From: Paraburkholderia bryophila
GTDB lineage: Bacteria; Pseudomonadota; Gammaproteobacteria; Burkholderiales; Burkholderiaceae
Length of the DNA: 64,000 nucleotides
Direction of reading: 5' to 3'
NCBI RefSeq assembly: GCF_013409255.1
Contig: NZ_JACCAS010000001.1
Span: 434,001 to 498,000 of the forward strand
How positions within the stretch are numbered: position 1 is the first letter of the stretch; each line of letters starts with the position of its first letter. Both the position numbers and the translations under genes were made by a program. Shown piece after piece: positions 1 to 7,187 of the stretch. The notes under the pieces were generated by a model, which was given only the letters and a program-made list of their open reading frames with translations, did no database searches and was not told the origin of the DNA.

Positions 1-5
1 TCCAG

Positions 6-1010
6 ATGCTCAGATATGAATCCTCGCTGGACGCGATGCGGGACGCCACGCTGTTTCCAATCGACGATGCACTGCACATGGTGTCGTTCAAGGCGATGAA
101 AATCGTGCCCGCGAACTTCATCATCCAGAAGGCGATCGCGCGCGGCGATCTGAAGCCGGGCGGCACGGTCGTGGAAACGTCGAGCGGCAACTTCGCGCTC
201 GGCATGGCGATCGTCTGCAATCGCCTGAAGCATCGTTTCGTCGCGATCGGCGATCCGGCTATCGAGCCGTCGTATAAGCGTCAGTTGGAAATGCTCGGCG
301 GCCAGGTCGAAATCATCACCGACAAGAAGGGTAGCCAGGGTTATCAGAAAGCGCGCCTCGACCGCCTGCATGAAATTCTCGACGACGAACCCGGCTCGTT
401 CTGGTGCCGACAATACGACAACGAGGACAACGCGAACGCGTATGCCGAGCTAGGTCGTGAGTTGCTCGCCGCCGTGGGTCAGAGGCTGGTGCTGGTCGCG
501 CCGGTCGGCTCGGGCGGTTCAAGCTGCGGGATCGCCGGCGCATTGCGCGCGGCCGGCGCGGACTGCACGCTGGTGGGCGTGGATACGTTCAATAGCATTC
601 TGTTCGGCCAGCCGGACGGGCCGCGCAAACTGCGCGGCCTCGGCAACACGGTAATGCCGAAGAACCTCAGGCAGACGCTGTTCGACGACGTGCACTGGGT
701 CGGCTCGGACTTCGCCGAGCATTTCACGCGCAAGCTGTATTCGTCCACTGGACATTTTCGCGGGCCGACCACCGGTGCGGCGTTCGCGGTGGCGCGCTTC
801 GTGCGCGAGCGCTATGCGCAGACGCCCGTGGTGTTCCTGAGCCCGGACGACGGCTCGCGCTACGCCGACACGACCTACGCCGCCGACCCGTCCAACACCG
901 CCTACGACACGCTCGCACCGCAACAGATCACGCAACCGACCGCGTACGCGCCCGGCGCCGACTGGGCATGGATGAACTGGCAACGCGCCGATATTCAACA
1001 ATACCGTTAA
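6..1010 (+). CDS. PLP-dependent cysteine synthase/CBS-family enzyme (possibly 5'-partial)
   Basis: This is a fold-type II PLP enzyme related to O-acetylserine sulfhydrylase, expected to do beta-replacement on a serine ester. Visible landmarks are the S-F-K Schiff-base lysine region (K29), the asparagine loop ETSSGN (57-62), the QYDN stretch (136-139), the PLP-phosphate loop GSGGSSCG (168-175) and a C-terminal SPDDGSRY that replaces the usual SDGGERY. The lysine lies about 10-15 residues closer to the N-terminus than usual, so the true start may be upstream of the window. The ATP-grasp/lyase fusion begins 3 bp after the stop, so this is the first visible gene of a biosynthetic operon. The family is clear. 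The nucleophile is unknown and is unlikely to be plain sulfide in this context; a diaminopropionate-type or other beta-substituted alanine is an inference. Confidence 0.8.
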   Translation: MLRYESSLDAMRDATLFPIDDALHMVSFKAMKIVPANFIIQKAIARGDLKPGGTVVETSSGNFALGMAIVCNRLKHRFVAIGDPAIEPSYKRQLEMLGGQVEIITDKKGSQGYQKARLDRLHEILDDEPGSFWCRQYDNEDNANAYAELGRELLAAVGQRLVLVAPVGSGGSSCGIAGALRAAGADCTLVGVDTFNSILFGQPDGPRKLRGLGNTVMPKNLRQTLFDDVHWVGSDFAEHFTRKLYSSTGHFRGPTTGAAFAVARFVRERYAQTPVVFLSPDDGSRYADTTYAADPSNTAYDTLAPQQITQPTAYAPGADWAWMNWQRADIQQYR

Positions 1011-1013
1011 GCC

Positions 1014-3620
1014 ATGGCGATCATTTACGTCGAATCGAACACCACGGGCTTTGGGCACCGCTTGCTGGAGGTGTCGTGTCTGTATGACAGGGTGGTTTTT
1101 TTCATTAGCGACCCGGCGCGCTATGCCTTTCTGGACCAGTTGCCGGCGGCGGTGAATGTCGTCCTCTGCGATACGCGTTCAGTCGACGCGCTTCGCGAGG
1201 CATGTGCCCAAATCGACGCGATCCGCTATGTCGTGTCGACGAGCGATGCCTTCATCGACATCGCCGCGCGGCTGTCCGGCGAACTCGGCTTGCCGACCAA
1301 CTCCGCCGCGGCCATCGCGTTATGCCGCGACAAACTGCGCTTGCAGGACGTGCTGCGCGACAGCGGCGTCGCGTATCCCAACACCGCGACGATCCGCTCC
1401 GCCGATGCCGTCGCGCGCCTGAGCTTTCCGGTGATCGTCAAGCCGAGGCAAGGCACGGGCAGCATCGGCGTTCGGCTGGTTGAAAGCGCGCAGGACTTTC
1501 CGCGTCAATTCGACGACGATCTGATCTGCCAGCGCTTCATTCCGGGCACGGAGTTTTCGGTCGAGTCGTTCAGCGACGCCGACGGCCATCAAATTCTCGG
1601 TGTCACACGCAAGTTCGTCACCAAGCCGCCGCACTTCCTCGAACTGGCGCACGTGTTTCCGGCCGACCTCGACACCGCGATTCGCTCGCGGATCGTCGAT
1701 ACAGTGCGGCGCGCGCTCGACGCGGTCGGCTACAGCTTCGGCCCCGCGCATACCGAAGTGAAGGTGCACGACGGCGCGGTGTCGATCATCGAAATCAACG
1801 CACGGCTCGCCGGCGGCATGATTCCGACGCTGATGGAGCGCTCGTTCGGCTGGTCGATGGCGGAGCTTTATGTACGCAGCTATCTGGCCGGCCGCAGCCA
1901 GTTCGTGGTGCCGACGCCCGCGCTCTATAGCGCGGTCGCGTTCGTGGTGCCGGAGGTGGGGCGCCGCTATGTCGGGATCGACTTTCCGCGCGATTGCGTC
2001 GACGCAGGGCTGTTTCGCAGCGAAGGTGTCAACGCGGGCAGGTTCGACTTTTCCGACCGCGCGGGTTACGTGATTTCGGTTGGCCGTAGCGCGATGTCGG
2101 CGCTGCGGCAAAGCCTGTCGCTGCGCATGCGTTCTGCTGTGCTCTATGACGACCGGCGCGATCCGCCGCCCGACGCGCAGACGATTCACGAGATCGTCTA
2201 CCGCAAAACCGGGCCGAGCTTCGGCGCCCTGACCGACACGCTGCTCGTGATCGAAAAGGCCCATCTGACGATGCTGCGTGAGCAAGGCATGCTCAGCGCC
2301 GCCCAGTTCGACGCGTTGAAACAGGCCGTGCTCGCGCTGGAAGCCGATCCGGGCCTGCTGCGCGATCACGTTTCCGGCCGCGGCGACTACTTCGATTACG
2401 AAAACTACGTGATCGACCGGTGCGGACGCGAAACGGGCGGCATGATCCAGGCGGCTCGCTCGCGCAACGACATCAACAGCACGCATCTGTCGCTGACTTT
2501 GCGCGAGGCGCTGTCGCGGGTGAGTTCACGCACCGTCGACCTGGCCGCCGTGCTGGCGCGCCGCGCCAATGAAACCACCGACGTGCTGTTGCCGATCTAC
2601 AGCCAGTATCAAACGGCCATGCCGGGTTCGGCGGGTCATTACCTCGTCGCGCAAGGCCAGATCCTGCTCGATACCTTGGGTGCGTTATCGGCCTTGCATG
2701 ACAGCCTGAGCGTTTCGCCACTCGGCGCCTGCGCCGGCGCGGGGACGACGTTCGTCACGGATACCCACAGCACAGCGGCCTTGCTCGGTTTCGCGAGCGG
2801 TCCGTCGAATTCGTTACGGGCGATCAGCGACAAGAATCATGCGCAGCGCGGCGTGTATCTGCTGACTGAACTGAGCGGCAACCTGAACCGGATCGCCAGC
2901 GACCTGCAACTGTGGACCATGCGCGAGCTGGCGCTCGTCGCGTTGCCGGACGCGATGTATGGCGGCTCGTCCAATATGCCGCAAAAGCGCAACCCGTATC
3001 TGCTCGAATGGCTGCGCCTGGGCCACGAACGCAACGCCGCCCGCTTGACGATGGCGGTGTCGTCGCTGTCGCATCTGCCGACCGGCAACTCCTATCAGGC
3101 GAGCCGCACGGCCATCGAGACGCTGGTCGAATCAACTGGGCAGATCGTGGATATGCTGACCGTGCTGACCTATGCGATCGACGGCGCGCGTTTCGATGCC
3201 GACGCCGCACGTCGCGCGCTTGAAGCGGGGAGCGGTTGCGCGACGCTCGCGGCGGAACTGCTGGTGCAGCAGCACGAGGCGTCGTTCCGCGATGCTCACT
3301 CGCTGGTGGGTCGAGCACTCGCGGTTGCTGTAACGACCAACGCGACAACAGCGACAACGGCGATCACGGTGGCCACCGAAGCCACACCCGCCGAAGCAAC
3401 CGCCCGCGCGCTGCTCGCCAGCATGAACGGCGAACTGGCCGCCGGCCACGTATTCGAGCGGCTCAGCGGGGGCGGCGGCCCATCGGCGGATAACACGCGC
3501 GCGGCATGGAAAGCCCTCGACACGCAACTCCGCGACGCCCGCCGACATCATCTGGCGCGCGACGCGCGCGCCGCCGCACTCGCGCGTGAACTCGATCGCC
3601 GCTTCAGGAGAACCCTTTGA
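1014..3620 (+). CDS. ATP-grasp ligase / argininosuccinate lyase-like fusion protein
   Basis: Residues 1-400 form an ATP-grasp carboxylate-amine ligase, with the lysine and glycine-rich loop VKPRQGTGSIGV (142-153) and the metal site EINAR (260-264). Residues 405-868 match the argininosuccinate lyase/fumarase superfamily, with ARSRND (481-486) and the signature GSSNMPQKRNP (651-661) that carries the catalytic serine. The region matching the YTHLQ active-site histidine segment reads Y-S-Q-Y-Q (529-533), so the usual histidine is glutamine. A Thr/Ala-rich low-complexity stretch lies at about 771-797. A ligase joined to a fumarate-eliminating lyase resembles the two-step nitrogen transfer of ArgG/ArgH or PurC/PurB, here in one chain. 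The next gene overlaps its stop (TTGA). The substrate is unknown; a role in arginine synthesis is unlikely given the altered site and the neighbours. Confidence 0.85.
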   Translation: MAIIYVESNTTGFGHRLLEVSCLYDRVVFFISDPARYAFLDQLPAAVNVVLCDTRSVDALREACAQIDAIRYVVSTSDAFIDIAARLSGELGLPTNSAAAIALCRDKLRLQDVLRDSGVAYPNTATIRSADAVARLSFPVIVKPRQGTGSIGVRLVESAQDFPRQFDDDLICQRFIPGTEFSVESFSDADGHQILGVTRKFVTKPPHFLELAHVFPADLDTAIRSRIVDTVRRALDAVGYSFGPAHTEVKVHDGAVSIIEINARLAGGMIPTLMERSFGWSMAELYVRSYLAGRSQFVVPTPALYSAVAFVVPEVGRRYVGIDFPRDCVDAGLFRSEGVNAGRFDFSDRAGYVISVGRSAMSALRQSLSLRMRSAVLYDDRRDPPPDAQTIHEIVYRKTGPSFGALTDTLLVIEKAHLTMLREQGMLSAAQFDALKQAVLALEADPGLLRDHVSGRGDYFDYENYVIDRCGRETGGMIQAARSRNDINSTHLSLTLREALSRVSSRTVDLAAVLARRANETTDVLLPIYSQYQTAMPGSAGHYLVAQGQILLDTLGALSALHDSLSVSPLGACAGAGTTFVTDTHSTAALLGFASGPSNSLRAISDKNHAQRGVYLLTELSGNLNRIASDLQLWTMRELALVALPDAMYGGSSNMPQKRNPYLLEWLRLGHERNAARLTMAVSSLSHLPTGNSYQASRTAIETLVESTGQIVDMLTVLTYAIDGARFDADAARRALEAGSGCATLAAELLVQQHEASFRDAHSLVGRALAVAVTTNATTATTAITVATEATPAEATARALLASMNGELAAGHVFERLSGGGGPSADNTRAAWKALDTQLRDARRHHLARDARAAALARELDRRFRRTL

Positions 3621-4474
3621 ACAGCTTGACTCCATCGCCCCGATCCACCCCGTCGATGCCGGACATCACCTTGCTGTGCTCGGACGGACCGCATCATCTG
3701 TATCTGGCCGCCGAAATCCTGAAGACCTTCGGCAAGCTGCGCCTCATCGTCGAACCCGGCCACGCCCAGTCGTCCCGTTTGTGGCGTAACGGCCACTACC
3801 GCGCGTATGGCTGGACGCTTTATCACCAGTGGCGGCGCAGTCTGTTCGGCTATAACGCGTACCGCCAGCGCTATTTCACGCAAGGCGAAGCGCCGCTCAG
3901 CTGGGACGCGCTGCGTCACGACCCTCGCGTTCGCCTGATCGAAACACCGTGGATCAACGATCCCTGCGTCGTCGAAACATTGCGGGAAGAGGGCGCCGAC
4001 GCGTATATCGTGATGGGCACCAAGAAGATCGGCGCGGCCGTGCTCGCGCAGATTCCGCCGGACCGCATTCTCAATCTGCACGGCGGCCATCTGCCTCACT
4101 ACAAGGGCAATCACTGCTTCTTCTTCGCGCTGCATCACGGCGAATTCGACAAGCTGAGCACCACGCTGCACCGGGTGGCGTCCGGTCTCGATACCGGCGC
4201 GATCGTCTCGCACCACACGGTGCAATTTCAGCAAGGCGACAATTCGGAAACGCTCTATTCGCGCGCGGAAAAACGGGCCGTGGACAACCTGGTCGCCCGC
4301 CTCAAGATGGACCCGGATGTCACGCGCTGGGACAGCGAGCCGCAACCCAACGCGGGCGCGACTTACCGGATGCGCGATCGCGGCCCGCTGGTCGAAATCG
4401 CGCACCGCTTCGCGCTGTTGCGCCACCTCCACGCGGCGTCTGCCGTGCGCCGGAAAAGGAATCAGGCACGATGA
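3617..4474 (+). CDS. Formyltransferase-family protein (N10-formyl-THF type)
   Basis: It belongs to the methionyl-tRNA/GART formyltransferase superfamily, which transfers a formyl group from 10-formyl-tetrahydrofolate to an amine. The catalytic triad is present: N153 and H155 in LNLHGGHLP, and D192 in SGLDTG. It lacks the C-terminal tRNA-binding domain of Fmt and has a distinctive N-terminal half, so the acceptor is probably a small amine or nucleotide-sugar-like molecule. I chose the TTG at 3617, which overlaps the upstream stop as TTGA and has CAGGAG six bases before it; an ATG at 3656 is the alternative. The stop overlaps the start of the exporter gene (ATGA), so translation is probably coupled. 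In this operon it plausibly formylates the amine released by the ligase/lyase fusion, which is an inference. Confidence 0.8.
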   Translation: MNSLTPSPRSTPSMPDITLLCSDGPHHLYLAAEILKTFGKLRLIVEPGHAQSSRLWRNGHYRAYGWTLYHQWRRSLFGYNAYRQRYFTQGEAPLSWDALRHDPRVRLIETPWINDPCVVETLREEGADAYIVMGTKKIGAAVLAQIPPDRILNLHGGHLPHYKGNHCFFFALHHGEFDKLSTTLHRVASGLDTGAIVSHHTVQFQQGDNSETLYSRAEKRAVDNLVARLKMDPDVTRWDSEPQPNAGATYRMRDRGPLVEIAHRFALLRHLHAASAVRRKRNQAR

Positions 4475-5067
4475 ACAGCGCCCTGATTGCCCAGCTTTTA
4501 CAGGTCGCGCTGTTTTCGATTCCGTTGACCATTTCGCCGGGACCGAACAACCTGATGATGACCACCAATTGCGCGCAGTTCGGCTTCCGGCGCACGCTGC
4601 CTTCGCTGGTCGGCATTTCGCTCGGCGTGTTCGTGCTGTTCATGGTCGTGGCGCTTGGCCTCGGCGGCGTGCTGGCCCGCTATCCGCAACTGCATCTCGC
4701 CCTGAAAGTGGTGGGTTCCGCGTACATTCTGTATTTGTCGTATCTGCTGTTCACGTCGCATTCGTCGAGCGCGCAAAAGAAATCGGCCGAACGGCCGATC
4801 ACCTTCGTTCAGGCGGCTTTGCTGCAGGTGTTGAATCCGAAGATCTGGCTGCTCGCGGCGACGGCCTGTTCCACGTTTCTCCCCCTGACCGGCAACGTGC
4901 ACACCGACGCGATTCTGCTGTCGCTCACGCTCGGCGCGATCTTCTTTCCGTGCAATTCGATCTGGGCGCTGTTCGGACTCGTGATGCGCGGGGTGATGCG
5001 CGGTCGCGCGTTCTATCGGACCATGGGGTTGATGACCGCGTCGTCGGTCTTTTTCGTGCTGTTTTGA
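4471..5067 (+). CDS. LysE/RhtB-family amino acid exporter
   Basis: This 198-residue inner-membrane protein has about six hydrophobic segments and the family motif PGPNNLMM near the N-terminus (about residues 23-30). LysE/RhtB proteins export amino acids and amino-acid analogues. The start overlaps the preceding stop (ATGA) and AAAGGA lies upstream, so it is coupled to the formyltransferase. Its place inside the operon suggests that it secretes the pathway product or protects the cell from build-up. LysE-type exporters also occur in known clusters for amino-acid antimetabolites of pseudomonads. The substrate cannot be read from the sequence. Confidence 0.88.
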   Translation: MNSALIAQLLQVALFSIPLTISPGPNNLMMTTNCAQFGFRRTLPSLVGISLGVFVLFMVVALGLGGVLARYPQLHLALKVVGSAYILYLSYLLFTSHSSSAQKKSAERPITFVQAALLQVLNPKIWLLAATACSTFLPLTGNVHTDAILLSLTLGAIFFPCNSIWALFGLVMRGVMRGRAFYRTMGLMTASSVFFVLF

Positions 5068-5070
5068 GTT

Positions 5071-5082
5071 GGCTAATTAGCC
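5071..5082. promoter_or_regulatory. 12-bp perfect palindrome between exporter and deacylase genes
   Basis: GGCTAATTAGCC lies 3 bp after the lysE-like stop and about 40 bp before the next start. It could be an operator or a short hairpin that separates expression of the last gene. No T-run follows, so it is not a clear terminator. Confidence 0.35.
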
Positions 5083-5122
5083 GCGACGTCACGGCTTGCG
5101 CGCATTTCTATCAAGGACAGCC

Positions 5123-6079
5123 ATGAACCACATCGTGCTAGCTTTTTGCATCGACCCGGCAAAAGATCCTGTTTCGTCGCATGTGCTCGAGCGACTGCTG
5201 GCCTCGGGCGCTTTCACGCCGACCGACGGCAGCGTCGACGGCCACCCTGTGTTGCGTGCGCAACTGGGCAGCGTGCGCTGCGATCTGCTTCAACTCGACG
5301 ACGTGCTGAGCCACGACTATCCCCGCTACGCGCCGATTCTCAACGACGCGTTCGGCAGCGCCGACGCGGTCATTATCGTCAACTGGCACGAAGGCAAGAA
5401 CGCGCCCGATCCGATCTTCACGGTGCAAACCACCGGCGACATCGAAACCGGCACCTTCAGCCCGGTCGATCCGGCCGTGACGCGCACGCTGTTCCTCGCG
5501 GTGGAAGCGCAGCGGCAAAAGGCCGGCCTCGGGCAATTCTCGACGTGGATGGAGGCGACGCACTGGTCCGGGCCGATGTACGGCGCAGCGTCGGGCAAGC
5601 TGGTGAACCTCGTGAAGCCGTCGGTGATCGATCTGGAGATCGGCAGCACGCCGCGCGCGTGGTCGTATCCGGCCGCCGCCGAGGTGCTCGCGCGGGCGCT
5701 GCTCACGGCATTCGAGTCGCCGCGGCAACCGGCGATTTCGCTGCTGGGGATCGGCGGCACGCATTTCGAAGCAGGCTTCACGCAACTCCTGCGCGACTAC
5801 GGCGAAACGCAAGGGCTCGCGTTTTCGCATCTGCTGCCGAATCACTGGCTGGTTGCGCATCGTTATGAATCGTCGGCGCGGCTGCCCGATCTGCTGGCCT
5901 GCGCCCGCTCGATCAAAGGTGGCGTCGACGCGATTGCATTCCACGACAATCTGAAAAGCAGCTACAAGCACCAGGTGCAATTGCTCGCCAGCGAGCTTGG
6001 CGTACCGGCGTTTTCGCACCGCAAACTGCGATCGGACGACATAGCCGGGTTGATCCGCGACGCCCGTGTCGAATCGTGA
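5123..6079 (+). CDS. DTD2/GEK1-type D-aminoacyl-tRNA deacylase-like protein
   Basis: The 318-residue protein matches the archaeal/plant D-aminoacyl-tRNA deacylase family (DTD2, Pfam tRNA_deacylase). Recognisable blocks are FTVQTTGD (99-106), EATHWSGP (144-151, where the family usually has EATHHGP), EIGST (172-176) followed by W180, and GIGGTHF (209-215, usually GGGHY). The family hydrolyses D-aminoacyl-tRNAs, and in plants also aldehyde-modified ones, as a proofreading step. Bacteria normally use unrelated DTD1, so this is a rare occurrence. I chose the ATG at 5123 with AAGGACAG upstream. As the last gene after an exporter it may give self-resistance by removing mischarged product from tRNA, or it may be recruited as a hydrolase in the pathway. 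The family call is firm; the role is inferred. Confidence 0.78.
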   Translation: MNHIVLAFCIDPAKDPVSSHVLERLLASGAFTPTDGSVDGHPVLRAQLGSVRCDLLQLDDVLSHDYPRYAPILNDAFGSADAVIIVNWHEGKNAPDPIFTVQTTGDIETGTFSPVDPAVTRTLFLAVEAQRQKAGLGQFSTWMEATHWSGPMYGAASGKLVNLVKPSVIDLEIGSTPRAWSYPAAAEVLARALLTAFESPRQPAISLLGIGGTHFEAGFTQLLRDYGETQGLAFSHLLPNHWLVAHRYESSARLPDLLACARSIKGGVDAIAFHDNLKSSYKHQVQLLASELGVPAFSHRKLRSDDIAGLIRDARVES

Positions 6080-6117
6080 TGCGTGAGGGACGTGATAGAC
6101 GTGAGGGACGCGGCGGA

Positions 6118-6993
6118 TCAGAGCCCGCGAAGCGCCCTTGGCGGATAGCCGAAATGCTTCTTGAACGCGGTCGTGAACTGACTATGCTGCGCGTAGCCGC
6201 ATTCCAGCGCGATGGTGGTGATTTTCTGCGGACTGTTCTTGAGCAGGTTGTGCGCGCGGCCCATTCTCGCGTGGGTCAGAAACGCATGCGGCGAGTGGCC
6301 GAAGGTGGTTTTGAATTTGCGCAGAAAGTGATACCGGCTGAGACTCACCAGGCTCGCCAGATCTTCGAGCCGCACCGGTTCGCCGAGGTTGTCGCTCAGA
6401 TAGTCGCGCAACAGCTTGGTCTGATGGGCCGAGAAGCGGCCGCGCGTATTCGGCGCGTCCAGATCCGTGGCGGCATACGAGCGGATCGTGTTGAGCAGAA
6501 TCCAGCTCATCAGACCGTCCACGCCGAGCAGCAGCGATTTGTCGTCCCAATCGGCGAGCGCGATGCTCGCGGCCGCCGCGCTGATGACCGGCGACGCCTC
6601 CTGGAACACCTCGCGGAACGAATAACTCTCCGGCGGCTGGCGCAGCGACTGCAGCAGGCTTTCTTCGAAGTTGCGCGGATCGAAATACACGTGCAGGAAA
6701 TTCAGCCGCTCGGTGATCTGCCACTGCGATTGGCCTTCGCCGATCGGGAACAGGCAGACCGCGTTCTTGAAGCCGCGCCGCAAAATCTGCCGGCCCAGCA
6801 CCTGGTTGCAGTTTTCCCCGCCCGACAGATACACGCTCAGCACGTTTTCGTTCGAGCTCTGATACTCGGTGAGCGTATTGCGGCCGGTCCACTCCGACAC
6901 CACGATGCCCGACGGCAAGTGCATGGACCGGACGAGCTCGGCACCCGCCGTTTTCAGCGCGCCTCTGACGTTAATCGAGTTTGAAGACCGCAT
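6118..6993 (-). CDS. AraC-family transcriptional regulator
   Basis: The 291-residue protein has an N-terminal sensing region (about 1-180) and a C-terminal double helix-turn-helix (about 190-291). The first helix-turn-helix is LEDLASLVSLSRYHFLRKFK. The second has the family signature around IALECGYAQHSQFTTAFKKHFG. It is convergent with the putative biosynthetic operon, 38 bp from the deacylase gene, and is a candidate regulator of it. The inducer is unknown. The MurA-like gene upstream runs in the same direction, with about 190 bp between them. Confidence 0.88.
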   Translation of the reverse strand: MRSSNSINVRGALKTAGAELVRSMHLPSGIVVSEWTGRNTLTEYQSSNENVLSVYLSGGENCNQVLGRQILRRGFKNAVCLFPIGEGQSQWQITERLNFLHVYFDPRNFEESLLQSLRQPPESYSFREVFQEASPVISAAAASIALADWDDKSLLLGVDGLMSWILLNTIRSYAATDLDAPNTRGRFSAHQTKLLRDYLSDNLGEPVRLEDLASLVSLSRYHFLRKFKTTFGHSPHAFLTHARMGRAHNLLKNSPQKITTIALECGYAQHSQFTTAFKKHFGYPPRALRGL

Positions 6994-7187
6994 CTTGCAA
7001 ATGATCGCTTATCGGCTGGTGGTAGAGCGGGCGGCGGCGCGCCGTGCCATGGAAAGCAGCAGAAGCGGCCCGCCGGTCCGGAATGCGTGTGGCGAATGAG
7101 TGGCTATTGTGTCAGAAGATGAGGGTGGTGAGCGCGCGGCTGGGCGGGGTAGCCAGCGCGCATAAAACAGCGTGTTTTCAGCCGCTT

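Noticed and set aside
1320..2486. Long minus-strand open frame opposite the ATP-grasp/lyase gene
   Set aside because: Arg/His/Ala-rich with no recognisable domain; it mirrors the strong codon bias of the real gene on the other strand.
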